DNA of 64,000 bases, taken from positions 1,860,001 through 1,924,000 of the forward strand of contig NZ_JACCFV010000001.1 of assembly GCF_013410545.1 (NCBI RefSeq). Direction: 5' to 3'. The stretch comes from Pseudoclavibacter chungangensis (GTDB taxonomy: Bacteria > Actinomycetota > Actinomycetes > Actinomycetales > Microbacteriaceae). Below the pieces are notes generated by a model. That model ran no database searches, was not told the origin of the DNA, and was given only the letters and a program-made list of their open reading frames with translations. Every line of letters begins with the position of its first letter. Position 1 is the stretch's first letter. Shown here piece after piece: positions 17,939 to 26,571 of this stretch. A program made the position numbers and the translations under genes.

Positions 17939-17976
17939 CTATTACGTAGTAGCGCGAGTCGTCTAGTACGTATAAG
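17939..17976. promoter_or_regulatory. Two tandem LacI-type operator candidates
   Basis: CTATTACGTAGTAG (17939-17952) and CTAGTACGTATAAG (17963-17976) are two imperfect palindromes sharing 11 of 14 positions, with TACGTA at the centre of each. Their centres are 24 nt apart. They lie between the divergent dehydrogenase operon (which encodes the LacI regulator) and the sugar porter, the position expected for autoregulated operators. Confidence 0.65.
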
Positions 17977-18031
17977 GTGACCGAATCGGCCGCTGTGACG
18001 GGCCGGGATCCGCCGAGACAAAGGAGTTCTC

Positions 18032-19480
18032 ATCACTTCCACACACGGGGCGACGCCGTCGGAGACGGCCCTGCCCAAGCTCACCCCCGGCCCGTACCGC
18101 AAGCGACTCGGGCTCATCTCGATCGTCGCCTGCTTCGGCGGGCTCCTGTTCGGTTACGACACCGGCGTCATCAACGGGGCGCTGCGCCCGATGGCCGCGG
18201 AGATCGGGCTCGACGCCTTCACCGAGGGCGTCGTCACGAGTTCGCTCGTCTTCGCCGCCGCCGTGGGCGCGCTCTTCGGCGGGCGCATCTCCGATGCCAT
18301 CGGGCGTCGTCGGACGATCATCATCCTCGCGGTGCTCTTCTTCCTCGGCACGGTCGTCGTCGTGGCCTCCCCCGGCTTCGCGCTGCTCGTCGCGGGACGT
18401 GTGATGCTGGGCCTCGCCGTCGGCGGCGCATCCACGGTCGTGCCCGTCTACCTCGCCGAACTCGCGCCGTTCGAGATCCGCGGGTCGATCACGGGCCGCA
18501 ACGAGGTCGCCATCGTCACCGGTCAGCTGTCGGCGTTCGTCATCAACGCGATCCTCGGCAACACGCTCGGGCACCTCGACGGGGTGTGGCGCATCATGTT
18601 CGCGGTCTGCGCGATTCCGGCCATCTGCCTCTTCTTCGGGATGCTCCGCATGCCCGAGTCGCCGCGCTGGCTCGTCGAAAAGGGGCGCCACGCGGACGCA
18701 CTCGCCGTCCTCAAGACCGTCCGATCCGAGGAGCGCGCGATCGCGGAACTCGGCGAGGTCGAGCAGGTCGCGAAGGAGGAGCAGCGCGAGGCCAAGGTCG
18801 GGCTCGCCGCGGTGCTCACGAACAAGTGGCTCATCCGGATCCTGCTCATCGGTGTCGGGGTGTCGATGATGCAGCAGCTCACGGGCATCAACTCGATCAT
18901 GTACTACGGGCAGGTCGTGCTCATCGAGTCCGGATTCGAGGAGTCGGCAGCACTCATCGCGAACATCGCACCCGGTGTCGTCGCCGTCATCGGTGGCTTC
19001 ATCGCGCTCTACATGATGGACCGCGTCGACCGGCGCAAGACGTTCGCGATCGGCCTCACGCTGACGACCACGTGCCATCTGCTGATCGGTGCCGCGTCGC
19101 TCGCCCTTCCGGTCGGCAACCCTGCCCGACCGTTCGTGATCCTCATCCTCGTCGTCGCGTTCGTCGCATCGATGCAGACGTTCCTCAACGTCGCCGTGTG
19201 GGTGTACCTGGCGGAGATCTTCCCGCTGCACATGCGCGGCCTCGGCATCGGCGTCTCGGTGTTCTTCGGGTGGATGACCAACGGCTTCCTCGCCCTCTAC
19301 TTCCCGAGCCTCATCGCCGGGATGGGCATCAGTGGCGTGTTCTTCCTCTTCGCGGGCATCGGCGCGGTCGCGCTGTTGTTCACGATCACACAGGTGCCGG
19401 AGACCCGTGGCGTGACGCTCGAGAAACTCGAGGTCGGCGTCACCACGGGCGCCATCCACGTGGTCCGCAGGAGGCGCTGA
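18032..19480 (+). CDS. MFS sugar porter (polyol/inositol/sugar symporter family)
   Basis: This 12-helix sugar porter shows GGLLFGYDTGVINGAL in helix 1, GRISDAIGRRR (loop 2-3 motif), PESPRWLVEKGR, MQQLTGINSIMYYG in helix 7 and VPETRGVTLEKLE after helix 12. It should take up a sugar or inositol by proton symport. The frame is open from a stop near 17999, and AAAGGAG (18020-18026) is followed by ATC at 18032, where an ATG would be expected. The first in-frame ATG (18191) would remove helix 1. I therefore annotate from ATC, giving 482 aa, the normal length. The LacI operon opposite suggests the substrate is the polyol it senses. Confidence 0.85.
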   Translation: MTSTHGATPSETALPKLTPGPYRKRLGLISIVACFGGLLFGYDTGVINGALRPMAAEIGLDAFTEGVVTSSLVFAAAVGALFGGRISDAIGRRRTIIILAVLFFLGTVVVVASPGFALLVAGRVMLGLAVGGASTVVPVYLAELAPFEIRGSITGRNEVAIVTGQLSAFVINAILGNTLGHLDGVWRIMFAVCAIPAICLFFGMLRMPESPRWLVEKGRHADALAVLKTVRSEERAIAELGEVEQVAKEEQREAKVGLAAVLTNKWLIRILLIGVGVSMMQQLTGINSIMYYGQVVLIESGFEESAALIANIAPGVVAVIGGFIALYMMDRVDRRKTFAIGLTLTTTCHLLIGAASLALPVGNPARPFVILILVVAFVASMQTFLNVAVWVYLAEIFPLHMRGLGIGVSVFFGWMTNGFLALYFPSLIAGMGISGVFFLFAGIGAVALLFTITQVPETRGVTLEKLEVGVTTGAIHVVRRRR

Positions 19481-19731
19481 GCGAGTTGGGCTCGGCCGTT
19501 GCCTCGAACGGTCGAGCTGCCCGCGGGTGCGGCTTCGACGCGAGAGTCGTTGCCTGCCCGCGGGCACTTCGCGTCTGCGGCGGGGCCTGCTGCGACGTCC
19601 GTTGCTCAGAGCCGGCCGCTGTCCACCGACGTGCCGGTCCCCCGCATCGGGCTCCTCGGCGTCGAGCACCGGCACGAGCGCTCGGCGGCAGGCGGGACCT
19701 CCCGTATCTGGCCCGGAATGTCGCTGACCCG
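19481..19731. other. Non-coding stretch behind the sugar porter
   Basis: No supported gene. Frames here are open by composition only and no motif was recognised. It borders the decayed gene that starts at 19732. Confidence 0.4.
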
Positions 19732-20202
19732 TCACGAGGCGCGGGCGAACTCACCAGGGTGCAGTTGAACCGCGTCCTCGGCGTAGCACCAGGGCACGGT
19801 CGGCGCGTCGTCGTCCCCCGATGACGGGTGAGTCGGCCGGAGCGACCAAGCCGAACCGCTCGACGATGTCGGAGGCCTACACCCGGTCGCCGAACACGTC
19901 GGCGTTCGTGAGGTCGTCGAAGCGCGCGATCAGCTGATCACCGTCGTAGACCTCCGTGTGGTCGGCCAGGGCCCGAGCGGTTCGGATGTGCCCGTCCCCT
20001 GCATGAACGGCTCGCGAGCCGGATCGACGTCGCCCGCGATGTGGATCGTGACCGCTCCCCCCGGCCCGCCTCGATCGGGCGAGAGCGGCTCGGCGACATC
20101 GAAGCCCCCGTACTCCTCACCGAGACGCCGAAGCACCTCAGCGATGAACGGCGTCGGACCGAAGGGTTCCGGTTCGATGCGCTTGCGGCGGAAGATACCC
20201 AC
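19732..20202 (-). pseudogene. Decayed gene of unknown function (several lesions)
   Basis: GTG 20202 is preceded by GGAGAGG and opens VGIFRRKRIEPEPFGPTPF, continuing with GEEYGGFDVAEPLSPDRG and VTIHIAGDVDPAREPFMQG. The frame then shifts by one base near 19995. The next frame reads HIRTARALADHTEVYDGDQ, meets an in-frame TAG at 19879-19877, continues ASDIVERFGLVAPADSPVIG, and shifts again near 19820 to DDDAPTVPWCYAEDAVQLH before its final stop. Two frameshifts plus a nonsense codon make sequencing error an unlikely sole cause. I do not recognise the family. It borders the IS cluster. Confidence 0.5.
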
Positions 20203-20412
20203 GTGTTTCGGTCCTCTCCGTTGACGACAAGGGCGGCTGGCATGTGGACGTCGCGTCGACTTCGGGCCGAGCATCACCGCGGCCCCGCGCCACCCAACCA
20301 TCATCGCACTGTGCGAGCGATGGCCGAAGTGGATCAACGCACAGATCGCGACGGCCGGACTCGTTCGTGAGGCCCGGGCGTGTTGCAGGGTCCCTGCACG
20401 GACACCGCGGCC
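20203..20412. other. Degenerate stretch left of the ISL3 remnant
   Basis: No intact gene. Short coding-like fragments appear on the plus strand (for example HPTIIALCERWPKWINAQIA) without a start or continuous frame, probably remains of an older gene or of the missing ISL3 left part. Confidence 0.3.
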
Positions 20413-20756
20413 GCGCTGGCGACCCCGCTCTACTCTTGCCGACGCACCCTTCACACCGGCGCAGCGCGAGTCACCGACCGCCAGATCGAACGGATCCAGG
20501 TCCTGTTCGCCGACGAGCGACACATCGCGGTGGAAGCGACCTGGGTCAACTACCAGCGCATGATCGCCGCCTACCGCCACCCGGACCGCACACTCGGGAA
20601 GACAGAGATGCAGGCCGTCATCGACGTCCTCCGCACGGCTATCCCGAAGGCCTCGACGAACTGCCCCGCCTCGGCCGAACTCTGCGTCAGCGAGCCAGCG
20701 ACGTGCTGGCATTCTTCGACCTGCAAGGCACCAGCAACGGCCCCACCGAGGCAATC

Positions 20757-21054
20757 TGTGAGTCTGGGTTCGGCTGGTCTGGGACTGGCTGGTCAGGATG
20801 GATGTCGGTCGTGTCGGCCGGGGTGTGGCTCTCGAAGCAATTGGCCCGCTCGCGGTGTCTTTCCGTTGAATTGTCCGCTCCGGTCGGCGCGGTCGACGCC
20901 GTCCGGCCCACCTCGGTGACCTCATCAGGAGACTGCCCGACCTTGCGGGTCGTGGCCCATCACAGATTCGCCCCGGAGTGACCTCTTCCCGGATCGGCGT
21001 CGGCCGCTCGGTGACCGTGACCCTGTCCATTCGAAGAGAGGAGCGTCGATCGCC
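20757..21054 (+). ncRNA. Candidate bridge RNA locus of the IS110 element
   Basis: IS110-group elements encode a bridge RNA in the long left end. In the expected order I see four guide-like segments. Left target guide GCAATT (20837-20842) matches the target's GCAATC apart from a G-U-tolerable last base. Right target guide CCGTTGA (20863-20869) is the exact reverse complement of the right target TCAACGG (22132-22138). Left donor guide AGGAGA (20927-20932) is identical to the right-end AGGAGA (22125-22130). Right donor guide TCACAGA (20960-20966) is the exact reverse complement of the left-end TCTGTGA (20755-20761). Both right guides include the TC core. Transcript ends are not determined. Confidence 0.65.
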
Positions 21055-22117
21055 ATGGCTATCGTCGCGCATACCTGTCCGTTCGTCATCGGCGTGGATA
21101 CTCACGCCCGCAACCACGCCGTCTCGATCCTGGCCTGCCCAACACGACGAAGCCCAGTTCCCGGCCACCACAGCAGGTCTGTCACGCGCAGTGTCCTGGG
21201 CCGGACGACGCACCGGTGGTGGCGTCGGCGTGCTCTGGGCGATCGAGGGCACCGGAACCTACGGGGCACGTCTGGCGCGCGCCGCATCGGATGCTGGCTA
21301 CACGGTCGTCGAGGCCCCGCGCATGAACGCCCGCGCCAACCGCGGCATCGGCAAGTCGGACCCGTTGGACGCCCGCCGCATCGCTGCCGCAGCACTCCCG
21401 CTCCAGGACAGCCAGCTGCGCGAACCACGCGCTGACGACGGTATCCGCGCCGCCGTCAAGATGCTCCTGGCCTCCCGAGACCACATGAGCACTGAGCGCA
21501 CTGCGACGATTAACGCGCTCACGGCGTTGCTGCGCGTCGTCGATCTCGGCATCGATGCCCGCCGGCCACTCACCCAGGCGCAGATCGTCACGATCGCCGC
21601 ATGGCGAACACGCGACGAAGACCTCGCCACCGCGACAGCCCGAGGCGAAGCCACCCGTCTCGCCAAGCGCGTCGCCACGCTCGACACTGAGCTCAAGGAC
21701 ATCACCAAGCGGATCACCGACCTCGTCCGCCGAAGCCCCGCCAGCACGCTTCTGGACCAGCCGGGGATCGGGCCGGTGACCGCCGCTGTCGCGTTGACCT
21801 CCTGGTCGCACCTGGGCCGGATCAGGTCCGAGGCCGCGTTTGCCAGTCTCGCCGGCGCCAGCCCGATCCCCGCATCCTCGGGCAACACCGTCCGGCACCG
21901 CATCAACCGCGGCGGTGACCGACGCTTGAACCGCGCCCTCCACATGGCCGTCGTGACCCGCATGCGCATGGACCCGAGAACCCGCGCCTACGTCGAGCGC
22001 CGCACCGCCGAGGGACGCACCCTGCGCGAGATCCGCCGCTGCCTCAAGCGATACCTCGCCCGCGAGATCTACCGACGCCTCAACACCGCAGCCCGAGCCC
22101 AGCTTGCGACGACTTGA
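21055..22117 (+). pseudogene. IS110-family transposase with apparent frameshift
   Basis: ATG 21055 opens with VIGVDTHARNHAVSILA, holding the first Asp of the DEDD (RuvC-like) centre. The frame shifts by one base near 21145. The remainder then reads HDEAQFPATTAGL, VLWAIEGTGTYGARL (Glu), GKSDPLDARRIAAAA (Asp/Asp), a middle coiled coil, and the C-terminal Tnp domain LAGASPIPASSGNTVRHRI with the catalytic Ser. Repaired, it is about 350 aa, a normal IS110 length. If the shift is real the copy is inactive in cis. Confidence 0.8.
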
Positions 22118-22380
22118 CAAACATAGGAGATTCAACGGCAGGGTCGAACACCTCCACGGATCCGCCCTCGGCTTCCGACATCTCACGCACTACATTGCCG
22201 GGGCCCCTGCTCGAGGCCGGTGGCTTCAGACCCCGCCTACACCCTGGAATGCGATGAGCCCGGAAGGCTCCCGACCTCGTCGCGGGGCCCAGCCGCGCGT
22301 CCACTGCCATCCTCGTGGCGCTCTCTCGAAGCTCATCAGGGTCTTTTGTCGCAGCCGACGACGTCCGTCGCAGCCTTGAC

Positions 22381-23046
22381 TCACCCGACCAGACCGAGCT
22401 CGTATGCCTTGATGACCGCCTGCACGCGGTTGGACAGCTCCAGTTTTGTCAGGATGCGTCCGAAATGCGCTTTCACCGTGGACTCGCTCAGGTGCAGTGT
22501 GTCCGCAATCTCCGTGTTCGTCAGGCCGCGTCCGACCAGAACGAACACTTCGCGTTCCCGGGCCGACAGCTCCGACAGCTCCGGCAGTCCGGCCTGTTCG
22601 GGCTTGCCCGCTACGAGGTGCGGGACAGCCACTTCGATGAGCCGCGAGGTGATCCGAGGCGACACCACCGCATCGCCGGTCGCGACGGTGCGGATCGCGG
22701 ACACCATTTCATCGGGTCGGGTGTTCTTCAGCAGGAACCCTGCAGCACCAGCCTGCAACGCTCCGAACGCGGACTCATCGAGATCGTAGGTGGTAAGCAC
22801 GAGCACTCGGGTGTCCGGCAGTCTCCGAACGATCTCACGTGTCGCGGCGATGCCATCCTTCCCGGGCATCCGCACATCCATGAGTACGACCTCCGGCTTC
22901 AACCGCACGGCCGCCCGGATCGCTTCCTCACCGTCAGCGGCCTCACCGACCACGGCCATGTCATCCTGCGCTTCGAGAACGAGCCGTAAGCCGTACCGCA
23001 CGAGCTCCTGATCATCGACGAGCAGCACGGTCGTTCTCACCGTCAC
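22381..23046 (-). CDS. NarL/LuxR-type response regulator
   Basis: The 221-aa protein has a receiver domain (LLVDDQELVRYGL acidic pair, phospho-acceptor Asp in VVLMDVRMPGKDG, VLVLTTYDLDESAF, FLLKNTRP with the conserved Lys) and a C-terminal LuxR HTH (ELSAREREVFVLVGRGLTN, IADTLHLSESTVKAH). It is last in a five-gene minus-strand run, overlapping the histidine kinase by 4 nt. It should activate or repress the linked ABC transporter genes when phosphorylated by that kinase. Confidence 0.94.
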   Translation of the reverse strand: MTVRTTVLLVDDQELVRYGLRLVLEAQDDMAVVGEAADGEEAIRAAVRLKPEVVLMDVRMPGKDGIAATREIVRRLPDTRVLVLTTYDLDESAFGALQAGAAGFLLKNTRPDEMVSAIRTVATGDAVVSPRITSRLIEVAVPHLVAGKPEQAGLPELSELSAREREVFVLVGRGLTNTEIADTLHLSESTVKAHFGRILTKLELSNRVQAVIKAYELGLVG

Positions 23047-24311
23047 GCGATTTCTCCGTGGTCTCCGAAGCGTAGTCGAGCCTCCACGCGCCAGCCTCCT
23101 CCGGATCGCGGGCCCGCGACCACCTCGCCATCGTAGAACATGGCGCGCTCACGGATACCGAGCAAGCCGCGTCCGGATTCCGATGGGGCCTTCACCACGT
23201 CCGCCAAGTCCTCGACGATCACCGCAGCGCCGGACGGAACGAAGTCGACGGAGACTTGCACTTTCCTCACTCCTCTGCCGTGCCGGAGAACATTGGTGAG
23301 AGACTCCTGCACAATGCGATAGACGGTGAACAAGTACACGGGGTTGCTCGGGATCGTTCCGCCCACCTCGAACACCACAGGCAGACCAGCCGAGCGGAAT
23401 TCGTCGACCAGGGCGGACAGATCAGGGATCCCTACCTGCGACTGATCGAGTTCGGGATCGCCGGGCTCGTCGCTCCGAACACGGCTGAGAAGCCTGCGCA
23501 CCTCGCTCAGCGTCCGACGGCCGGTCTCTCCTACCCCGCGAATCGCCTTCTGCGCCTCTTCGGGCTGACGTTCGATCGAGGCGTCCGCACCGTCCGCGAG
23601 CGCAATCATCACAGCCAGGCTGTGCGCGATCACATCATGCATCTCGCGGGCTACGCGCTCGCGCTCGTCGGCTCGTGCGATGGTTGCCTGCTGGTCACGC
23701 TCCCGTCTCAGATGCTCCGCGCGTTCGACGAGTCCGGCGACGTACCGTCGCCGGCTCCCGAGGTTTATCCCGAGCAGGACCAGCACGAGCAGCGGAATGC
23801 CGATGATAGCGAGCAGGTTGGCTGCGTTTAGCAGTGCCTGTTCTCCCGTCCGGGGTGCCGTCCCAAGAAAGGGCGCGCCACCACCGTTGAGTCGCCAGCT
23901 GAAGACGCACGAGGCCACCACCAGTGCAACGAGCGCGGCGAGGTACCACTTCCACGTGTCCCGGAGCGTGCATTGGATGCTCACTGAAAACAGCACGACT
24001 GCGAGGACGAAAGTCTCCGCGCCAGCGCCGACCCAGAATGAGAACGGTAACAGTAGCAGTCCCCCGGCGACGGCGAACGTGGGGGAGGACGTCCGCGCCA
24101 CGATGACCAGGGCCCCTGCGACCGCGAGCAGGAGCAGGGGTGCGAGCGGTGCGCTCCAGTCCGAACAAGTCGACAACGCAACACCGATCGCGACGAAGAG
24201 TCCATAGCCGCCGAGCACCGCGAGGTGTTTGGCCAGGACGCGTGGCCCGGGACGCCACGAGCGGTGCGTTCGCGCTGCGGCGTCGCCCTCTACGACCCCC
24301 TTCCGACTCAT
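23043..24311 (-). CDS. Sensor histidine kinase (HPK7/DesK-like)
   Basis: The 422-aa protein has about six N-terminal hydrophobic helices (residues 30-170), a short linker and a HisKA_3 dimerisation box REMHDVIAHSLAVMIAL with the phospho-accepting His, followed by an HATPase domain ending ESGRGLLGIRERAMFYDG. There is no extracellular domain between the helices, so it probably senses within the membrane or through the ABC transporter. It is coupled to the regulator (ATGA) and to the permease upstream (ATGA). Confidence 0.92.
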   Translation of the reverse strand: MSRKGVVEGDAAARTHRSWRPGPRVLAKHLAVLGGYGLFVAIGVALSTCSDWSAPLAPLLLLAVAGALVIVARTSSPTFAVAGGLLLLPFSFWVGAGAETFVLAVVLFSVSIQCTLRDTWKWYLAALVALVVASCVFSWRLNGGGAPFLGTAPRTGEQALLNAANLLAIIGIPLLVLVLLGINLGSRRRYVAGLVERAEHLRRERDQQATIARADERERVAREMHDVIAHSLAVMIALADGADASIERQPEEAQKAIRGVGETGRRTLSEVRRLLSRVRSDEPGDPELDQSQVGIPDLSALVDEFRSAGLPVVFEVGGTIPSNPVYLFTVYRIVQESLTNVLRHGRGVRKVQVSVDFVPSGAAVIVEDLADVVKAPSESGRGLLGIRERAMFYDGEVVAGPRSGGGWRVEARLRFGDHGEIA

Positions 24312-25147
24312 ACATCTCGCTTCCGCAGGGCGATCGCTCCGCCGATCAGGCTGACGAACGCCCAGGCGACCACCAGCACTGCTCCCGCGGCCGGGCTGAG
24401 ATATCCCTGGCCATTTGCGAACGGCGCATCGGGGATGGCCATCTGTACCATCGAGTACCCGCCGTTTCCGATGACCAGCATCCGCAGCACGGTCGAGGCC
24501 AGACCGGCGGGAAGCAGCATCGACAGTCCAGGGCCAAGGAAGGTCAGTGTGAAGATGATGATCGCCCCCGCGGTCGTCGATCGGACGATGGCGGCGACGC
24601 CGAGACCGAACACGGCCGTCAGCGCCAGGTAGAGGACCGTGCCGAGCAATGAGCCGAGCACGCCGTCACTAGCGAGAGAGACATCCATGCCTGCTTCCCG
24701 GATCATGGGGTTGGCGATGGCCCATGCGCCGAAAATCATAATGGCCGCCACCACCGACACCGCGGTGAACAGCACCAGGGCTTTCGCCCAGAGCACCTTC
24801 AGCCGACCGGGGACGGCCAGCATGGTGGGCTGTATCGTCCCCGAGGAGTACTCCGCTCCCATGGACATGACTCCGAGGATGCCCGCAAAGACCGGGCACA
24901 TCGCACCGGCGACCTGCGTGAGGTCGTACATGATGCGCTGAAGGTCATAACCGTGTCCGGCAGCAAAAACGAGAGTGTTCGAGACGGCAAACACTCCGGC
25001 GCCGAGCCCCAGAATGAGCATGCCGACCAGACAGATCCACGTGGACGTCATCGTCGACAGCTTGATCCACTCCGAGTGCAGGATGTTGACGAGCCGCGGC
25101 GCGCTCGACGCTGTTGAACGCTGTCTCGATACGGTCAGGGGGGTCAT
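24308..25147 (-). CDS. ABC-2 type transporter permease
   Basis: This 279-aa protein has six membrane segments. EWIKLSTMTSTWICL precedes the first helix, and the MGAEYSSGTIQPTMLAVPGR loop after the second is diagnostic for BcrB/NatB-like ABC-2 permeases. The last helix ends ALRKRDV. It forms an exporter with the ATPase encoded just upstream (4-nt overlap). The two-component genes follow. This is the common arrangement of antibiotic or peptide efflux and self-protection loci in Gram-positives; the exported compound cannot be told. Confidence 0.9.
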   Translation of the reverse strand: MTPLTVSRQRSTASSAPRLVNILHSEWIKLSTMTSTWICLVGMLILGLGAGVFAVSNTLVFAAGHGYDLQRIMYDLTQVAGAMCPVFAGILGVMSMGAEYSSGTIQPTMLAVPGRLKVLWAKALVLFTAVSVVAAIMIFGAWAIANPMIREAGMDVSLASDGVLGSLLGTVLYLALTAVFGLGVAAIVRSTTAGAIIIFTLTFLGPGLSMLLPAGLASTVLRMLVIGNGGYSMVQMAIPDAPFANGQGYLSPAAGAVLVVAWAFVSLIGGAIALRKRDV

Positions 25148-26073
25148 GCGTTTTCCTCCTTCGAGGCGATCGACGCGGCTGTGTATTCGGCAGATCCTTC
25201 GGTCAGAGCGAGGTATGCCTGTTCCAGCGAACCAGCATGCGTGGAGACCTCATACAAGACGATCCCTTCAGACGCCGCGGCATCCGCGACCTCTTCCGAG
25301 GTCATCCCGCTCACATCGATGGCGCCATCCGGCTGGGACGTGAGGGTCACCCCGTCACGGGCAAGTGCAGCTACGAGGTGTTCAGCGCGATGGGTGCGCA
25401 CGCGCACTACCGTGGTCGTCGCGCTGCTCATCACGTCCTGCAGCGGGCCGTCGGCGAGGATGCGGCCCCGCCCGATGACGATCAGCTGATCGGCCGTTTG
25501 CGCCATCTCGCTCATCAGGTGCGACGACAACAAGACAGTCCGGCCTTCTGCGGCGAGCTGCCGGAGGAAGGAACGGACCCAGAGAACGCCATCGGGATCG
25601 AGTCCATTGATCGGCTCATCGAGGATGATGACCCCCGGATCGCCGAGCAACGCCGCAGCAATGCCGAGCCGTTGGCCCATGCCCAGAGAGAAGCCGCCGA
25701 CACGCTTGTTCGCGACGTCTTCGATGCCCGTCATTCCCATCACCTCGCGCACGCGTGCGGGGCCGATGCGGTGTGTCGCGGCGATTGCAAGCAGGTGCTT
25801 GTACGCTGATCGACTTTTCAGGGCGGCGCGAGCGTCGAGCAGCACCCCGACCTCGCGCAACGGTGACTGGAGGTCGCGGTACTTTCGTCCACGCACTTCG
25901 GCGGTTCCGGAGCTCGGCTCATCGAGGCCGACGATCATTCGCATGGTCGTCGTCTTCCCCGCACCGTTAGGCCCCAGGAAGCCGGTCACCTTGCCCGACT
26001 CAACAGTGAAGTCGATGTCATCTACGGCGATCTTGCGTCGGTAGCATTTCGTCAGGGATTGCACCCGGATCAT
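25144..26073 (-). CDS. ABC transporter ATP-binding protein (BcrA-like)
   Basis: The 309-aa ATPase has Walker A GPNGAGKTTTMRMIVGLDEP, a Q-loop region, the signature GFSLGMGQRLGIAAAL (LSGGQ changed to FSLGM, common in this subfamily), Walker B VIILDEPINGLDP and the H-loop LLSSHLMSEM. The C-terminal 90 residues form the extra domain of drug-efflux ATPases. I choose ATG 26073, with AAGGGGA 6 nt upstream; ATG 26088 would add five residues. It pairs with the permease at 24308-25147. Confidence 0.92.
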   Translation of the reverse strand: MIRVQSLTKCYRRKIAVDDIDFTVESGKVTGFLGPNGAGKTTTMRMIVGLDEPSSGTAEVRGRKYRDLQSPLREVGVLLDARAALKSRSAYKHLLAIAATHRIGPARVREVMGMTGIEDVANKRVGGFSLGMGQRLGIAAALLGDPGVIILDEPINGLDPDGVLWVRSFLRQLAAEGRTVLLSSHLMSEMAQTADQLIVIGRGRILADGPLQDVMSSATTTVVRVRTHRAEHLVAALARDGVTLTSQPDGAIDVSGMTSEEVADAAASEGIVLYEVSTHAGSLEQAYLALTEGSAEYTAASIASKEENA

Positions 26074-26091
26074 CTGGTCCCCTTTCATCGC

Positions 26092-26571
26092 TCACGACGC
26101 TACATGCGGGCCTGGGACGACCGCATTGGCCCGCGGTCTCGTCCTCGACGGCACGTAGTATCCAGGTACACATCGGCCCTCAGCTTGTGGCACAGCGCCG
26201 CTGGGCGTGTGGATCACGTCTGACCTGATCCAGATCAGTGCGGCGGACCGACAGACGACGCCGACATCGAGGTAATCGCAGAGTTCGTAGATCGCCGCGC
26301 CCTCACGGACCTTCTCCCTGACGGACCGGATCACTCGCATCACGCGGTCGCGGTGGCGCGCAGGCAGCCGCCAGCGGAGCTCAAGCTGGACGAGGTCCGG
26401 GGCGATCAGTTGTGCAGCACGCAGATCATCGCGAGCGGGGATTCCTGGCACCTCAGAGCTGAGTGTGGACGCGCCGGACGCTTCCAACGCCTGGACGCCC
26501 TCGCGCTGCACGCGACGCCGCTCCTCACGCTCCTGCTTTTCGATCATGGCCATCAGTGTCTCCACTTTCAT
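26092..26571 (-). CDS. Hypothetical protein abutting an ISL3 end
   Basis: The 159-aa frame starts at ATG 26571, the base next to the ISL3 terminal repeat, and stops 18 nt before the ABC ATPase, so it could be the first gene of that operon. The N-terminus is a charged helix (MAMIEKQEREERRRVQREG). The middle (LIAPDLVQLELRWRLPARH, MRVIRSVREKVREG, YELCDYLDVG) looks coding. The C-terminus is low-complexity and may be out of frame. The true N-terminus may have been lost to the IS, whose end supplies GAAGAG just ahead of the ATG. No family was recognised. Confidence 0.45.
   Translation of the reverse strand: MKVETLMAMIEKQEREERRRVQREGVQALEASGASTLSSEVPGIPARDDLRAAQLIAPDLVQLELRWRLPARHRDRVMRVIRSVREKVREGAAIYELCDYLDVGVVCRSAALIWIRSDVIHTPSGAVPQAEGRCVPGYYVPSRTRPRANAVVPGPHVAS

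Larger units (their letters stand above)
20757..22133 (+). mobile_element. IS110-group insertion sequence, 1377 bp
   Basis: The boundaries are exact because the interrupted ISL3 reading frame is known on both sides: GCAATC ends at 20756 and AACGGC resumes at 22134. The dinucleotide TC lies at both junctions (20755-20756 and 22132-22133), the likely core. There are no terminal inverted repeats, as expected for IS110. The left end has 298 nt of non-coding DNA before the transposase and the right end only 16 nt, which is the IS110-group rather than IS1111-group layout. Confidence 0.88.
20413..22257 (+). pseudogene. ISL3-family transposase remnant, split by an IS110 element
   Basis: The left part (20413-20756) reads RRTLHTGAARVTDRQ, HIAVEATWVNYQRMIAAY and, after a frameshift near 20650, DELPRLGRTLRQRASDVLAF and GTSNGPTEAI. 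The right part resumes at 22134 as NGRVEHLHGSALGFRHLTHY and, after another frameshift near 22200, LLEAGGFRPRLHPGMR with a stop at 22257. Joined, the two halves give the conserved ISL3 C-terminus GTSNGPTEAI-NGR. The N-terminal two thirds are missing. This is therefore an old, truncated, frameshifted ISL3 copy into which the element at 20757-22133 later inserted. Confidence 0.85.

Noticed and set aside
17977..19824. 615-codon plus-strand frame starting just before the sugar porter
   Set aside because: Arg-rich and out of frame with the clearly coding porter helices.
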